From NCBI GenBank assembly GCA_964200075.2, contig CAXNAA020000439.1, positions 1-21,304 on the forward strand: 21,304 nt of DNA. Reading direction: 5' to 3'. This document shows positions 1 to 10,228 of the stretch, piece by piece. Each line of letters starts with the position of its first letter. Position 1 is the stretch's first letter. This stretch comes from Sphacelaria rigidula. Its lineage: Eukaryota; Phaeophyceae; Sphacelariales. The position numbers were made by a program, and so were the translations under genes. The notes under the pieces were generated by a model. It was not told the origin of the DNA. It searched no databases and worked only from the letters and a program-made list of their open reading frames with translations.

Positions 1-290
1 AAATGCGCCACCCTTTTTTTCTTTAAAAGCATAAGGGTCTACCCTTTTTTGTATATTGCCCTTGTAAGAATGTGGAGATGTTATGCAGGTGCAACGGGGG
101 AGGTGTCATTGGTGTGGTTTTGAGGCCGCAGTCAGATCATATGTGAAATCACATTCCGTAAGGCAAGAGGGAGTAAATGCCCTGTGATGATGGTAGTTTT
201 TATATTGTGGAGTTGGGGGGGGGATTCCAAGGAAAACTGAAAATTTTACTGCATCATCATCTAACCATAACAGAGCGGTACTGTATACTG
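1..290. other. AT-rich sequence, no gene seen
   Basis: Stop-rich frames, T-runs and a G-run at 216-223. No repeat or RNA signature was recognised. Confidence 0.6.
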
Positions 291-507
291 TATCTCGAAC
301 TCGGCTCCCGGTATCCTGGTTTATCAGTTATTCGCTGGCTCTGAGTTGTGTTCTATTTTTTCAAGTGAAAGTAATCGCGATTCATAGGAGGACCTGACCT
401 GGCGGTGAAAGGGTCTCATCATTTGATGAATCGCCATCACTTTCACTTGAAAAATAGAACAAAACCAACCAGGATACCGGGAGCCGAGTTTGAGATACCT
501 CTAATAA
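291..507 (+). mobile_element. Inverted-repeat element (MITE-like), copy 1
   Basis: The outer arms TATCTCGAACTCGGCTCCCG (from 291) and CCGAGTTTGAGATA (ending 497) are inverted copies, with the CCCGGTATCCTGGTT core repeated on both sides. The inner arms 349-382 and 427-460 (GTTCTATTTTTTCAAGTGAA and its complement) pair again, so most of the element folds back. The core at 383-420 contains AGGAGGACCTGACCTGGCGG. There is no coding capacity. A related copy lies in reverse orientation at 928-1126. Confidence 0.7.
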
Positions 508-927
508 TAACAAGATCCTTTATTTCACAAGATTGGGTTTCTAGCATTCGATTGAGGTCACTTCTTACGTATAAAAAAACATTATTATAAAAAAAAAAGC
601 AATTTCCTTATAATCGACTAAAACTTCGATTCTCCATAGGACGCTTCTTATTTACTCTGGAGTATAAAAAAAAAATGATGATAAAAAGCCGTTTTCTGAT
701 GATCGACCGAAAATCCACTTCTTCCTACGTGATGATCAGAAAGCGAAGAAAGTGCAGTTTGTAAGTACTCACTCGTTTAATAACAACGTCGATCGAACAC
801 GTAAGAACGAGTGCTTCAAAAAATCTGTTGGAAAACATGCTACTATTTTTGAAACACTTTTTATCCCTCTCATAGAAGAAGTAAGGTGTTGAAAGTGCGA
901 CAAAAAATACAGTGATGCTACTTCTTA
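508..927. other. AT-rich spacer between the two element copies
   Basis: Poly-A runs and stop-rich frames on both strands. The only structure is its position between two oppositely oriented copies of the same element. It could be spacer or the interior of a composite element. Confidence 0.5.
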
Positions 928-1126
928 TTAGAGGTATATATCTCAAACTCGGTTCCCGGTATCCTGTTTTTTTTTTTTTAAGTGAAAGGGATAGTGGTTT
1001 ATCAAATGATGAGACCATTTTACCGCCAGGTCAGGTCCTCCTATGAAACGCGATCACTTTCACTTACTTGAAAAAATAGAAAAAACAAACCAGGATACCA
1101 GGAGCCGAGTTTGAGATACCTCTAAT
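928..1126 (-). mobile_element. Inverted-repeat element (MITE-like), copy 2, reversed
   Basis: The terminal repeats are complete here: ATTAGAGGTA then TCTCAAACTCGG at the left, and CCGAGTTTGAGATACCTCTAAT at the right in two parts. The core AGGAGGACCTGACCTGGCGG appears as its reverse complement at 1025-1044, so the copy is inverted relative to 291-507. Base differences and the T-run at 967-979 show divergence between the copies. Confidence 0.7.
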
Positions 1127-1130
1127 ATGT

Positions 1131-1579
1131 GTATAATAATACAACTAGTTGGAGAGTTCATTTTTAGCCCTTCCTTCTCCGTCGTTTTTCCCTCGAAAAG
1201 AGGGCTAGGCGGATGTTGACACCTGGGGATTACTTGCCCTACTCACTGAGACCGTTCCAGAGCAACTTTGCGCCTTCCGTAGGTCATAGCTTCGTTTTTT
1301 GCCAAAAATGTATTTTCAATAACAATCGGTGCAGTTATATAAAAACAGGGGGGAAACTGCCATTTTTTTTATAACTTGACCGTTTGTTATCGAAAATAAT
1401 GCAAGTTTGGCCAAAAACGAAGCTATGACCTACGGAAAGCGCGAAGTTGCTCTCGAACGGTCTCAGCGAGTAGAGCAAGTAATTCCCAGGGGTCAACATC
1501 CGCCTAGCCCTCTTCTCGAGGGAAAAACGACGGAGAAGGGCCAAAAATGCACTCTCCAACTAGTTGTATTTTTTTATAC
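1131..1579. mobile_element. Foldback element with ~200-bp inverted arms
   Basis: The left arm (1131-1330) and right arm (about 1380-1579) are reverse complements with only scattered differences. Examples are ACAACTAGTTGGAGAG at 1141 against CTCTCCAACTAGTTGT ending 1566, and GGTCATAGCTTCGTTTTT at 1281 against CCAAAAACGAAGCTATGACC. The loop is about 50 nt. The transcript would form a long hairpin. Open frames inside are by-products of the palindrome. It could be a foldback transposon or MITE, or a small-RNA precursor. Confidence 0.8.
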
Positions 1580-1599
1580 TTATATATATAGGAAGTAGC

Positions 1600-1619
1600 C
1601 TGATTAATTAATTAATTAT
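1600..1619. repeat. TTAA microsatellite
   Basis: TGATTAATTAATTAATTA tract just outside the foldback element. Confidence 0.8.
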
Positions 1620-2122
1620 TGTTCGGGGATGGTCGATATATGGTTGGATGGTTGGTTGGATTGTATTTTTTGGACAAGGGAAAGACAATAGTAATATGTG
1701 GATCGAAAAATAATTTTATAACTCGGCAACTGTCACATATTATAGAAGACGAGAACGAAAAAACAGAAGTGCGAGGGAAGTCGTACGGTATGAGGAATAC
1801 GCGAGATACTGGTACGACACACGGATGCGGTATATCCGTGCGAGGGAAATGAAAAACGGAAAGAAAAAGAACAAGAAAAGTAGTAGTACGCAAGTAATAG
1901 GTTGTGAAACATGGTCGACATGAGGTTGAACGTGAAGCACAAAGTCGGTGTGAGGGAAGAGAAAAAAGGAGGGGAAAGTACCACAGAAAATAAGGAGCAC
2001 GCACAAGGCAAAACGCAAACACAATTAGTTGCAAAAGGGATCAAGATGGGAAAAGTAGGGTACGAGAAGCCTCCTGACAACATAAGAAACGGCGAGAAAG
2101 GATAGAGGCATCGAAGAGTCAC
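1620..2122. other. Purine-rich tract, no gene supported
   Basis: The + strand is rich in A and G (GAGGGAA motifs near 1771, 1839 and 1950). This makes long Phe/Ser/Leu/Cys-rich frames on the minus strand (1612-2034, 1733-2494) that look like composition artefacts. Confidence 0.5.
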
Positions 2123-2265
2123 CGAAGGCGCGTCGTCAGGGTCACGGGCCGACGAAACCCACGTTGATGGAGGTACCACCTCGTCCACCCCGTCGCGCAG
2201 GTACCGATACCCCTGGTTCTTGAGCGCCTCCCTCACGGCGAACCCATGTTCCACAACTACACAAC
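2123..2265 (-). pseudogene. Possible isolated exon or gene fragment
   Basis: This GC-rich island sits in AT-rich DNA. The minus strand reads VEHGFAVREALKNQGYRYLR, then DGVDEVVPPSTWVSSARDPD, with normal amino-acid composition, unlike the flanking frames. A GTGTAG acceptor-like site (2270) and a TTCG/GTGACT donor-like site (2122) bracket it. No family was recognised and no partner exon was found. It is a gene relic or a lone exon. Confidence 0.3.
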
Positions 2266-2399
2266 AACTTTTGTTGGGGACCAACATATATATGGATAGC
2301 TGGGGCCGACATATACTAAAAAGTAGAACGCCGTAGTGACAATGTGTAGATGATGTTGGAACCGGTGATAGAATGATTGCAGAAGGGAGGGGATGTAGT

Positions 2400-3370
2400 G
2401 GTGGTTGTGACGTCATGAGATGAGAGATCGCCGCGCAGTGAGTTATTGACGGGTCCTCCGTTGATTGCCAAAGAAATGGTGCAAGTATGGACATTGATGG
2501 GATATCGCCGGAAAGATGGGCATGTTGAGTGTCGAGAATGCACGGTGCAGAGGTGAGGCAATGTATGATATTCAGCGAAAAGGGGGGAGTGTAATGGTGG
2601 TTCGTCGTTTGAGCGAGGTAATGGTAATGTGCGGTAAGGTAGGCTATGTGAAGACGAGTGCCATGGGATCTTTCCGGGAAATTCCGATGATATATCGGCG
2701 GCGAATGAAGAGCGAATAGAGGGCGAATGGTGCAAAGGTAAGGTGCGGTAAGATCATTTGCGGAAATTGGAATTTTTTATTATCGTGGATGGTCGCTGGA
2801 TATCTCGTGAGAGGGCCGGAGAATCATCGGGATTTGGACGGTGAATTCTGTGTTGGGGAGGTATGGTCAGGTACCGTATTGTAATTTTATGGAAGTGTAA
2901 CGCGTATTAAGGTGGCATAGTATGTGGAGACTACTACGTTTTGACGTTTCTGGGATTTGTTTATGGGGCATCTGCGGCGAAGTATGCGGGCGCTTGGAGG
3001 GTGCCTACTGCAAAGGTTACGTGCGTTAAGATCATTAGCGGAATTCTGGAAGTCTAATCGTGGTTCCTCGAGGGGTTTGATGTGTGCGTTTGATGGGAGA
3101 TAGCCGAGAAATTATGGGATTTTTTTAAGGTGGATGCTGCCATCGTGGGTTATGTTGACGTACTGTACTGTAGTTTTTCGGAAGTGAAAGGTGTGTTTTT
3201 GTGGCGTATGTGAAGACCAGTGCAATTGGATTTTTCGGGGAAATGTTGATGGTGTGCCATCAACATTTCCCCGAAAAATCCAATCGGAACTCGGCAAGTT
3301 TTATCGTGGTCGTGGAAGCGTTTAATGTGTAATTGCTGGGGATTATCGGGATTTAGAGGGTAGATACTAA
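2400..3370. repeat. Degenerate tandem repeats, period about 280 bp
   Basis: GGTGCAAAGGTAAGGTGCGG with AGATCATTTGCGGAA at 2729-2770 recurs as TGCAAAGGTTACGTGCG with AGATCATTAGCGGAA near 3008-3045. TATGTGAAGACGAGTGCCAT at 2643 recurs as TATGTGAAGACCAGTGCAAT at 3207, with a weaker intermediate copy near 2917. Units are diverged and carry no consistent frame. Confidence 0.55.
3225..3284. repeat. Perfect 28-bp hairpin with 4-nt loop
   Basis: The arm at 3225-3252 (ATTGGATTTTTCGGGG...) and its exact reverse complement at 3257-3284 are separated by TGTG. It lies inside the degenerate tandem-repeat block. The left arm matches other repeat units; the right arm is the inverted extra copy. Confidence 0.9.
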
Positions 3371-3390
3371 GTGTCGTTGTACAGAGCCTG

Positions 3391-3777
3391 CTGTTCAGGA
3401 TTCGAACAGCGAGCGCTCACTGGTTCAATGGGTAAAGTGTTTGCTTCCTGAACAAAAGATCTACGGTTCGAATCCCGGCATGATCAATTATGGAAGGAAT
3501 GAGTTTGACGTGTGAACAGTGAGGCTTGCGAGAGGCACGAGGCCCTGGAGATCACTGATGTGTCATGCCGGGACGGACCACGCAACATATCTTTTGTTCA
3601 GGAAGCGAACAGTTTACCCATTGAACCAGTGAGCGCTCACTGGTTCAATGGGTAGACTGTTCGCTTCCTGAACAACTGTTCGCTACTGTTCGCTGAGCGC
3701 TCCAATAGCGAACAGTTTACCCATTGAACCAGTGAGCGCTCACTGGTTCAATGAGTAAACTGTTCGCTTCCTGAACA
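3391..3777. repeat. Cluster of palindromes built from a tRNA-like half unit
   Basis: The unit GAGCGCTCACTGGTTCAATG + GGTAAACTGTTCGCTTCCTG + AACA occurs head to head. 3595-3674 is an 80-bp palindrome with one mismatch pair. 3707-3768 is a 62-bp palindrome with one mismatch pair. 3391-3454 is a palindrome with an internal deletion. All share the centre GAGCGCTC. Confidence 0.85.
3411..3482 (+). other. tRNA-like sequence (tRNA relic or SINE head)
   Basis: The sequence has a D-arm-like CACT...GGTAAAGTG (A-box resemblance) and GGTTCGAATCCCGGC, a near-perfect B box and T loop. The acceptor ends do not pair and the T stem has mismatches, so a working tRNA is unlikely. A reversed relative without the B box spans about 3567-3636. 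Confidence 0.35.
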
Positions 3778-4180
3778 CCTGTAGCATCGATGAGTCAATG
3801 CTACTGGGCATGGCAAGGACGACCTAGCAGTACAGCACGCATGAGGCGAGGATGAATTGGCGTTGGCGAGGAGAGATTACGGCAGGGAAGAGCGGGCGAG
3901 ACGCTGGGACGGCGATACGGTATGTGTTCATCATGTCTACCTTGCTACCTTTGGGCCCCACCTTGGAGAGATCTGGGCATGAGGTCCGTGACCTCTTCTG
4001 AAGGTGCATGGTACGAGGTATGCCGTCGCTGGGAGTGGGCGACGTTTTTACGTACGTCTGAGAAAAACGCCTGTAGGATTTTTGAACACCAATTAAATTC
4101 AAAAACAGATTTTCAGGACGAGGGGACGACAGTAGACGATATAAAAAGTTTCGTAAAATAATCGAAATTAATTTCAGAAT
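3778..4180. other. No gene supported
   Basis: Stop-rich + strand. A 172-codon minus frame (3824-4342) lacks any recognisable motif and runs into a dispersed repeat, so I do not call it. Confidence 0.5.
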
Positions 4181-4300
4181 CAGAGTGAACGAAGGAAGCT
4201 CATGAAACTTCGGTGTGGACGCCGTAAAAGTCCAGAACGGAAGCTGATGCGACATGGCTTGACGTGCACTTTTTTTGTCGCGGTGATTTGCCGCAGGTAA
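4181..4300 (+). repeat. Dispersed repeat, copy A
   Basis: CGGAAGCTGATG, GACATGGCTTGACGTG, a T-run and GTCGCGGTGATTTGCCGCAGGT match 19954-20074 in the same order and orientation, with small differences. Confidence 0.75.
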
Positions 4301-4304
4301 ACCT

Positions 4305-4328
4305 CCGTACCGTACCGTACCGTACCGT
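4305..4328 (+). repeat. CCGTA pentanucleotide microsatellite
   Basis: Nearly five tandem CCGTA units just after the dispersed repeat. Confidence 0.9.
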
Positions 4329-5240
4329 GCCCTATTCTTCATACTGCACTTGCGCTACTTCACTACACTGCGGTGCACTATAGGGCACTGCAGTGCTGGG
4401 CAATGCGCTACGGTAAAGTACAGCGAAACCGTGCAGACAGTACGGCAGCACTTCCAAAAAACAGACAGAGCTGCATTGCAATTATTTTGCGACATGCCAC
4501 CCATAACGGTGGTACAAGACGCCACGACCTCTGAATGGAATGGCAATTCCCCAATTTGTAAAATCTCGTGTTAAATGAGGGATTCACTGCTGGCCCAGCT
4601 CGTAGTGAAACTTATACTATCACCCACCTGTTCTCTTCCGTTCTGACTCAAAAATGAAAAAAAAAAAAAAGCATTTCTTGAAACTTTTTAGCAACACTTG
4701 CTTTCAAGGTGTTCATCGGATTTATTTCGTTGGAATGCATGTCATTATATGCGACGCATAACACATGAACTTGCTCAATGTACCACGGCGCATCAATGAG
4801 AGAAATATTCGGATGGTTTGTATCGCCGTTCTCCTTCTTTTAACGTCCGTCCAGAAAAACGTGTCGTTACGTTAGTACACGTATAGCTAACGAGTCCATA
4901 CTTCGAAGTGTCACACAACGCCATTCACCCTGAAAATTTGGCCGCTTGGGTAGTAGGTAGGTGATCTGTTAAATCGGCACCATTTACACGCGGCATTCAG
5001 ACATGTTAGTGTTCCATCCATTCAATAAATGGAACACACGAAAATAACGTGTTCCTACTGAAAGCCCGCACTGAATCAAATGATAGAGACACTTGATGTT
5101 GCGAAAAGGTTGATATAATATGAAGTGCACAGCAATGAACGAACACAGTACAAGAATACACCGCAAAAAATCAACGCCTGGCTCCTGCAGTATTCCACGT
5201 TTACTCCCAAGTATCATCCTATCAGCTGTGTATTTACGTT
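4329..5240. other. No gene seen
   Basis: Mixed sequence with short open frames and an A-run at 4657-4670. No splice-supported coding frame or RNA signature was recognised. Confidence 0.5.
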
Positions 5241-5496
5241 GAGTCATCCTACGATAGGGGGAGGGGGGGGGGTATTGTGGGCCACTTCTTGCACGAAATC
5301 CCAAGTCAAATTGTCGTTGAAAGCAGCAACGGTTGTTCGAACGAGCTTGTCATAGATATATAACGCTCACTCATACTGCTCGACACCATTTTTAACCATC
5401 TACAAGCGCACCGCGAGTGTGGTAGGTCGTCTTCGGACACACCTATGAGTCTCTTTTTCGTGCAATCAAATATCCCCCCCTATCGTAGGATGACTC
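5241..5496. mobile_element. 256-bp inverted-repeat element (MITE-like)
   Basis: GAGTCATCCTACGATAGGGG (from 5241) is matched by its reverse complement ending at 5496. A second paired block is TTGCACGAAA (5289) and TTTCGTGCAA (5456). A G-run at the left and a C-run at the right belong to the arms. There is no coding capacity and no clear target-site duplication. Confidence 0.6.
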
Positions 5497-6364
5497 CGTT
5501 TTTAATGTTTACCTGTATGCAGTCTTTTCTGCCAGTAACTTGGTGGGAACTTGCATGCGGAGAGCTATACATATGTTATCATGATATTAACCGCCGAGCA
5601 ACTTCAGCACGTGCCATCACCATCCTATCGGCCATGAACTTCTGCCTCGCATTTCACCTGTTGTGTTCCAGTTCCCTCTCCCTATATATATGTATATGTT
5701 ACATGATCAGGCTGTGCTTTGATAAACAGGTCGTAGGAATTGTTACATAATATGATATGCACTTATTCCTGTTTTTTCCTCTCTAACTTTCTGTCTCTTT
5801 ATTAATACGGAGATATACAAATACATGTCGGAAAAAATAGGACCCATCCCTATGGCAAGGATGTGCTAGTTGATCCTCAACCTGCGGCCGTTTCTCGTTG
5901 TCAAGTTTCGTTCCGATATTTCCACGGGTCGAAGCGATGCTTCCTCGTCATTATATCGAACTTATCTTACGCGGGATGAATCTTGGTTTCCTGCGCTGTA
6001 GCGATTGTTAGTGTATGGTCGACTGAAGCGATTCTTTCCAGGTAGATCTGGAAACATCGTACGGGCTTCGCTCAAGCGATTTATCCTCGCCCTGAATGGG
6101 CTTTCTTCGTATATATAAGGGCATGTCTTGCAGTTGTACGTTTCCGTTTGTTTGAGGCCTCGAGCTATGTGTCCCAATTTGTTTCCACCAAACTAACGTC
6201 GATGCTATTGTGATGGGAGCTCAGAGGCAGTACTGGATTTTTCTCGGCGGAAAGAAGGGTTCGTTTGTGGTTTCATAATCCCTCCTCAGACCCACAGCCC
6301 TTAGCCCCGCGGTAGAAACGTCTCGTTGTCGTTCATGATGGGTCTCCCTCCGAGACGCATCCTA

Positions 6365-6366
<2 letters not shown>
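5497..6366. other. No gene seen
   Basis: Contains TA-rich stretches and four loose repeats of AAGCGAT/TAGCGAT between 5930 and 6090. Open frames on either strand lack recognisable domains. Confidence 0.45.
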
Positions 6367-6404
<38 letters not shown>

Positions 6405-6502
6405 AGCACCCCCGCCCCCCACACCNNNNNNNNNNTCTTTTTTGCTTCGTGTTTGGGGTCCCCCCCTCGCTCGTGCCCCCCCCCCCCCCCCCCCCCCCCC
6501 CC
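6367..6502. repeat. Poly-C tracts around a 10-N assembly gap
   Basis: C-run of 38 at 6367-6404 and of 27 at 6476-6502, with N at 6426-6435. Poly-Pro and poly-Gly frames here are artefacts. The gap size is probably arbitrary. Confidence 0.95.
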
Positions 6503-7064
6503 TCTGCACTGCTCACTCGAGGGCGCCTGCCTAATCATCTGGTCGGTACGAGCTTGGTGCTTTATGAGTAATAGAATCGAATGGGCGTCCGAGTGTCTTT
6601 TCTAGCCGACAGCTGCATTTCTCCACCGTAAATATTCGACAGGAAAACGCTCAAGGGATTTGCACGCACTATACGTTTTCTACACACATAAGACTTGAAC
6701 ATCAGAAAAAAAAAACACAGTTTACATACATTATTTATCCATTCAGTCACTCTCGACAGTCTGATATCGCAGGTAGCCACAGCATTGTGAGGTGACCTGC
6801 AAGGAATGTCTACATACAGCTTCTACGGAGAATCAAAAGGACTCTTGTGCGTATCTCTCATCGTCCGCCCGCCAACCCCGTGACTCGATAATCAATGACT
6901 CATTAGCCCCCTTTTATGCTGAGCACAATCACCATTTTGCAGCAACGAAAGTTTGCTGTACACGTACATTTTGATTCACAGCAATAACGCCTCCAGCGGG
7001 ATTGTTGGAGTACCTTTTGTGCGTCTCACGTCGCCGCTTTTCTCCCAGACGGCACACATCGTGG
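6503..7064. other. No gene seen
   Basis: Short frames only; an A-run at 6705-6715. Confidence 0.5.
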
Positions 7065-7145
7065 TATATATATATATATATATATATTCCAATATCTGTT
7101 ACTACTGCTGCTACCGCTGCTACTGCTGCTGCTGCTGTTGCTGCC
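7065..7145. repeat. TA and CTG microsatellites
   Basis: (TA)12 at 7065-7088, followed by an imperfect CTG/CTA tract at 7101-7145. Confidence 0.9.
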
Positions 7146-8033
7146 TCTACCTCAACCGTTCTCCTAGAAGAGCAGATAATTCTACACTATTAAATATACT
7201 ATTTCGTCGCACGCACACACCCCTACGCCCAGTGTTCGCTGGAAGTAGGTAATAATAGTACCTTTCTTTATCACACGCAAGAAAATCACAATAGTCAATT
7301 GCCCTCGTCATCTCTGAAAGTCTTGCTCGCTGCTGTAGCGTACCTTGCACTCCCTCACAGAAACAGTCAACGCTTCCAAAGTTCCGCCCCCCTCCATTAG
7401 TGGCATTGATCACATTTCCATCAAATCTCTTCGAAAAACATGCGACAACCGAACCCAAACAAGTCTCACAACACTACAGCTATTACAGAGGGAACCCAAG
7501 TCGCGGCGGTGGTACTGCAGTTCTCGCCATGTTTTTCCGTCTGCATCCACAACTACCGTACATGCCAGCTTGCATCCGATACCCTGCCACGACCATCTCA
7601 ACCCCTACCACGACAACAGCAGGGTCAAATTTGTAGTTAATGCTTTTTATTGTGGCGCATGTACTTTCCTGCGCCGCGCTCGCCTTCTGTATCACGATCA
7701 CGACGACATACAACGCATGAACCCTTACGAATTCGTCACAATAACAAATCAGTCTCTTGGCGACATTCAACCATTTAGACAATCCAAAGAAGCAAACGCC
7801 GTATTCTTGCTTGGGGAGCGGGAAAAGACGGGACAGCACGTCCGCGCATGCATTGCATTTTCGTCACCTCTAAACGAGGCCTTCGCATTCCCCAAATAAG
7901 CAAACCACGAAATAGTAGTTTTCAAAAATGCTTTTTCTCTTACCCCGCCTGAAAATTCCACAAACAACAGTAGTTTACAACAACAAAAACAACAGCAGGA
8001 AGCACACACATAAAACGCCGACAACGACAACAA

Positions 8034-8036
<3 letters not shown>
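7146..8036. other. No gene supported; one unsupported long frame
   Basis: A 184-codon + frame at 7345-7899 has no recognisable motif, a repeat-like composition and competing frames of similar length. I see no splice or conserved pattern, so I leave it uncalled. Confidence 0.4.

Positions 8037-8066
<30 letters not shown>
8037..8066 (+). repeat. (CAG)10 microsatellite
   Basis: Ten perfect CAG units followed by CAA units to 8088. Poly-Leu, poly-Ala and poly-Cys frames over it are artefacts. Confidence 0.95.
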
Positions 8067-8076
<10 letters not shown>

Positions 8077-8088
8077 AACAACAACAAA

Positions 8089-9491
8089 CTTCCTGCCAGC
8101 TGCGACGATAGATCGCATCCAGTAACGCACCAAGCGACAAAATCTTGTTTGTTCCTTCATATGACCTTGCAAAATTGGAACGTCCCGTACTCGCCCCTAA
8201 CCCGACGTTTTACTGCATAGGCAAACAAAATACCGTCAATCTGATATACATACAATGGATAAGGGGATTCTGAGCACGCCGACTGACTCCTGTTCTTATC
8301 CTGACATCCGCTTGTTTCGAGAAAACATTAATGTCGGAACAGAAAAACTTAATTTGAACAAAAACAACGCGCTTCAAGTGTGACAGTATGTAGCTATACC
8401 ATCTGACTATTGGTATGCGTGAGACACCACATACTCCCAGACGGATCCCTATCTTCTATTATACCTACACCAACTTCCGCTGTTCCGTCTTGCCTTGTGC
8501 ATGACGCCAAGAAAAATCCAGAAAACAGTAGTACAACATGGTCGATCATGTTCCGACAACAGCTTGAGTTGAACTGCTGCGTCGAGTTCGGTAGTACGTC
8601 GAAGTGCGACGCGTATAGATCACAAAATATATTTTCCATGTCATAGGACATATGATTTAGGTACTTTGCCGCATACGTTTCATTATTGCGCGCTGAACGT
8701 GCGCTGTCATCTGACCACTATTGTTTTCGAACGAAAAAAAAGTCAAAGTCCCATATACTCATACGGCAAACAGCGTGGACTTGAGTCGGGAACATCCCGT
8801 CTGGTACGTCGACGTAAAAGACGCGCACTCCGCAACGAAGCTTTCTCGTACAACGGCCCAACAGAATTCGGGTGCAACTGAAAAACGACTTTCGATGTAC
8901 CTATTCAAAGATAGAAACAAACGTACCATGTGGAGTCGTCTACATCGATTTTGATGCCGCACAATTGTTGAGACACAAATCAAGGTTTTCACGACAGTAA
9001 CGACGGCGCGCGACGATGCGCCAAGTGGTCGCTGCTGATGTTGGTTGTCAGGAGCGACGAGCCCCCCCCCCCTGCCTCAAAGTGACACTGAGGAAAAGAA
9101 CGTCCGGAGGTAACAGAAGTAGCACCGCTCTTGATCCTCTCAGTATTACACGCAGCAGTTGAGTCGAGCGCCGTTTCGTTCTGGATGATCCTTGTAGTAG
9201 TTGGAAGAGAGGATGAACAATATAACCGAATCCGGGAAGAGAGGAATATCGATTTGAGTAATTCGAAGAGTAGCAAAGCGGCATGTTTTAATTGGCTGGT
9301 TGGTCGCATGACCGATTGGCTACTTGATCGTGCATCAAACGAGGGTGACGAAATCGAATTTATTTGAAGAAAACGGACAGTCTCGGCAGCGAGGAGAGCT
9401 GACATTGAGACATAACATGTATGTACAAAGCGCTACAAATGGAGCACTATTTTAGGCGTATCAACATCTCTCTCTTTTTTGTATACATATG
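8089..9491. other. Region 3' of the MAPKK: presumed UTR and intergenic
   Basis: No convincing frame on either strand. The part next to 9491 is probably the 3' UTR of the minus-strand kinase gene. No canonical AATAAA was used to place an end. A C-run at 9062-9072. Confidence 0.4.
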
Positions 9492-10228
9492 TCACCTTTT
9501 GTGCCGGAACTCGGCCGAAGTAGTCGCTGCAGCTCTAGCACTACCAGCAGCAGCAGCAGCAGCGGTAGACGTATTCTTCATCGGCGGAAACACCACCAAT
9601 CCCAGTGTTGATCCCGCCACCGATGCCGACGCGTCCATCGACGACAACCTGCGCTGCTTCGGTTGCATAGTAGTAGTCGGCTCGTTCTCTGGCCGCATCA
9701 ACTGCTGCTGTGGGTGAGAGGAGGAACAAACCGAAGAGTTACAAGGAGATCCACAACAGGCGCAAGCTTCTGCTCCTTCTCCTTGTCCCCCCCGTCCACT
9801 TCCCCTGCCTTGCCCGACCCCATCGTTGTTGTCTGCGCTACCGAGCGTCTGCCTGGCAAAGTCGACGGTGGATGCGGTACCAACAAGAGAGGAGGAACTC
9901 ACATGCCGCCGGTGAAAGCTGGGTAATGGCGATGATGACGGTGATAATGGCGGGGCGGTGGTGACGGCGGCGGCGGTCCTCATCTTGGGCGTGCCTTCGC
10001 CGCCGCAAGGGACACAGGCTGGCATCGAGTTGGGCCGAATCAAGGAGCGGACGAGCTGGTCGGGTGCAGGGGGCGAGGCCCGCGTGTTGTTGTGATTGAC
10101 GAGGCCGCAGCTGACCCCGTCACTCACGCAGGCGTGTTCTCCCCCTCCAACAACGGGACGGCTCGGAAACTTACGCTCGCCTGTCGATGTCCGTTCCATC
10201 TTGGTTCGTATACGGTCGTACTCTTGTA
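9492..10228 (-). CDS. MAPKK exon 6: disordered C-terminal tail and stop
   Basis: This exon encodes residues 1116-1360. An acceptor ACGTCAG at 10231-10229 matches the phase-1 donor of exon 5, so the helix continues as TRTEL then VQEYDRIRTKMER, a smooth amphipathic run. The rest is Ser/Pro/Ala-rich with a small cysteine cluster (ACACCGSPC, near residues 1270-1278) and a seven-alanine run encoded by CAG/CTG repeats at 9545-9562. The stop is at 9494-9492. The GC content matches the other exons and contrasts with the AT-rich flanks. One alternative is an acceptor at 10631-10629 that would end the protein after two residues (TEL-AA-stop). Another is that 10199-9492 is a separate one-exon gene starting at its own ATG. 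Confidence 0.62.

Noticed and set aside
1733-2494. 253-codon minus-strand frame
   Set aside because: Most of it is Phe/Ser/Leu/Cys-rich because the + strand is purine-rich; only the 2123-2265 part looks coding.
3411-3482. Functional tRNA gene
   Set aside because: The B box is good but the acceptor stem does not pair and the T stem is mismatched.
3391-3777. CRISPR array
   Set aside because: Units are inverted palindromes of uneven spacing, not direct repeats with unique spacers, and the genome is eukaryotic.
3824-4342. 172-codon minus-strand frame
   Set aside because: No motif, and it overlaps a dispersed repeat and a CCGTA microsatellite.
6301-6571. Poly-Pro and poly-Gly frames
   Set aside because: Produced by C-runs and translated through unknown bases.
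7345-7899. 184-codon + frame
   Set aside because: Length alone; no recognisable domain, splice context or composition contrast.
7767-8172. Poly-Leu, poly-Cys and poly-Ala frames
   Set aside because: All are readings of the (CAG)10 microsatellite.
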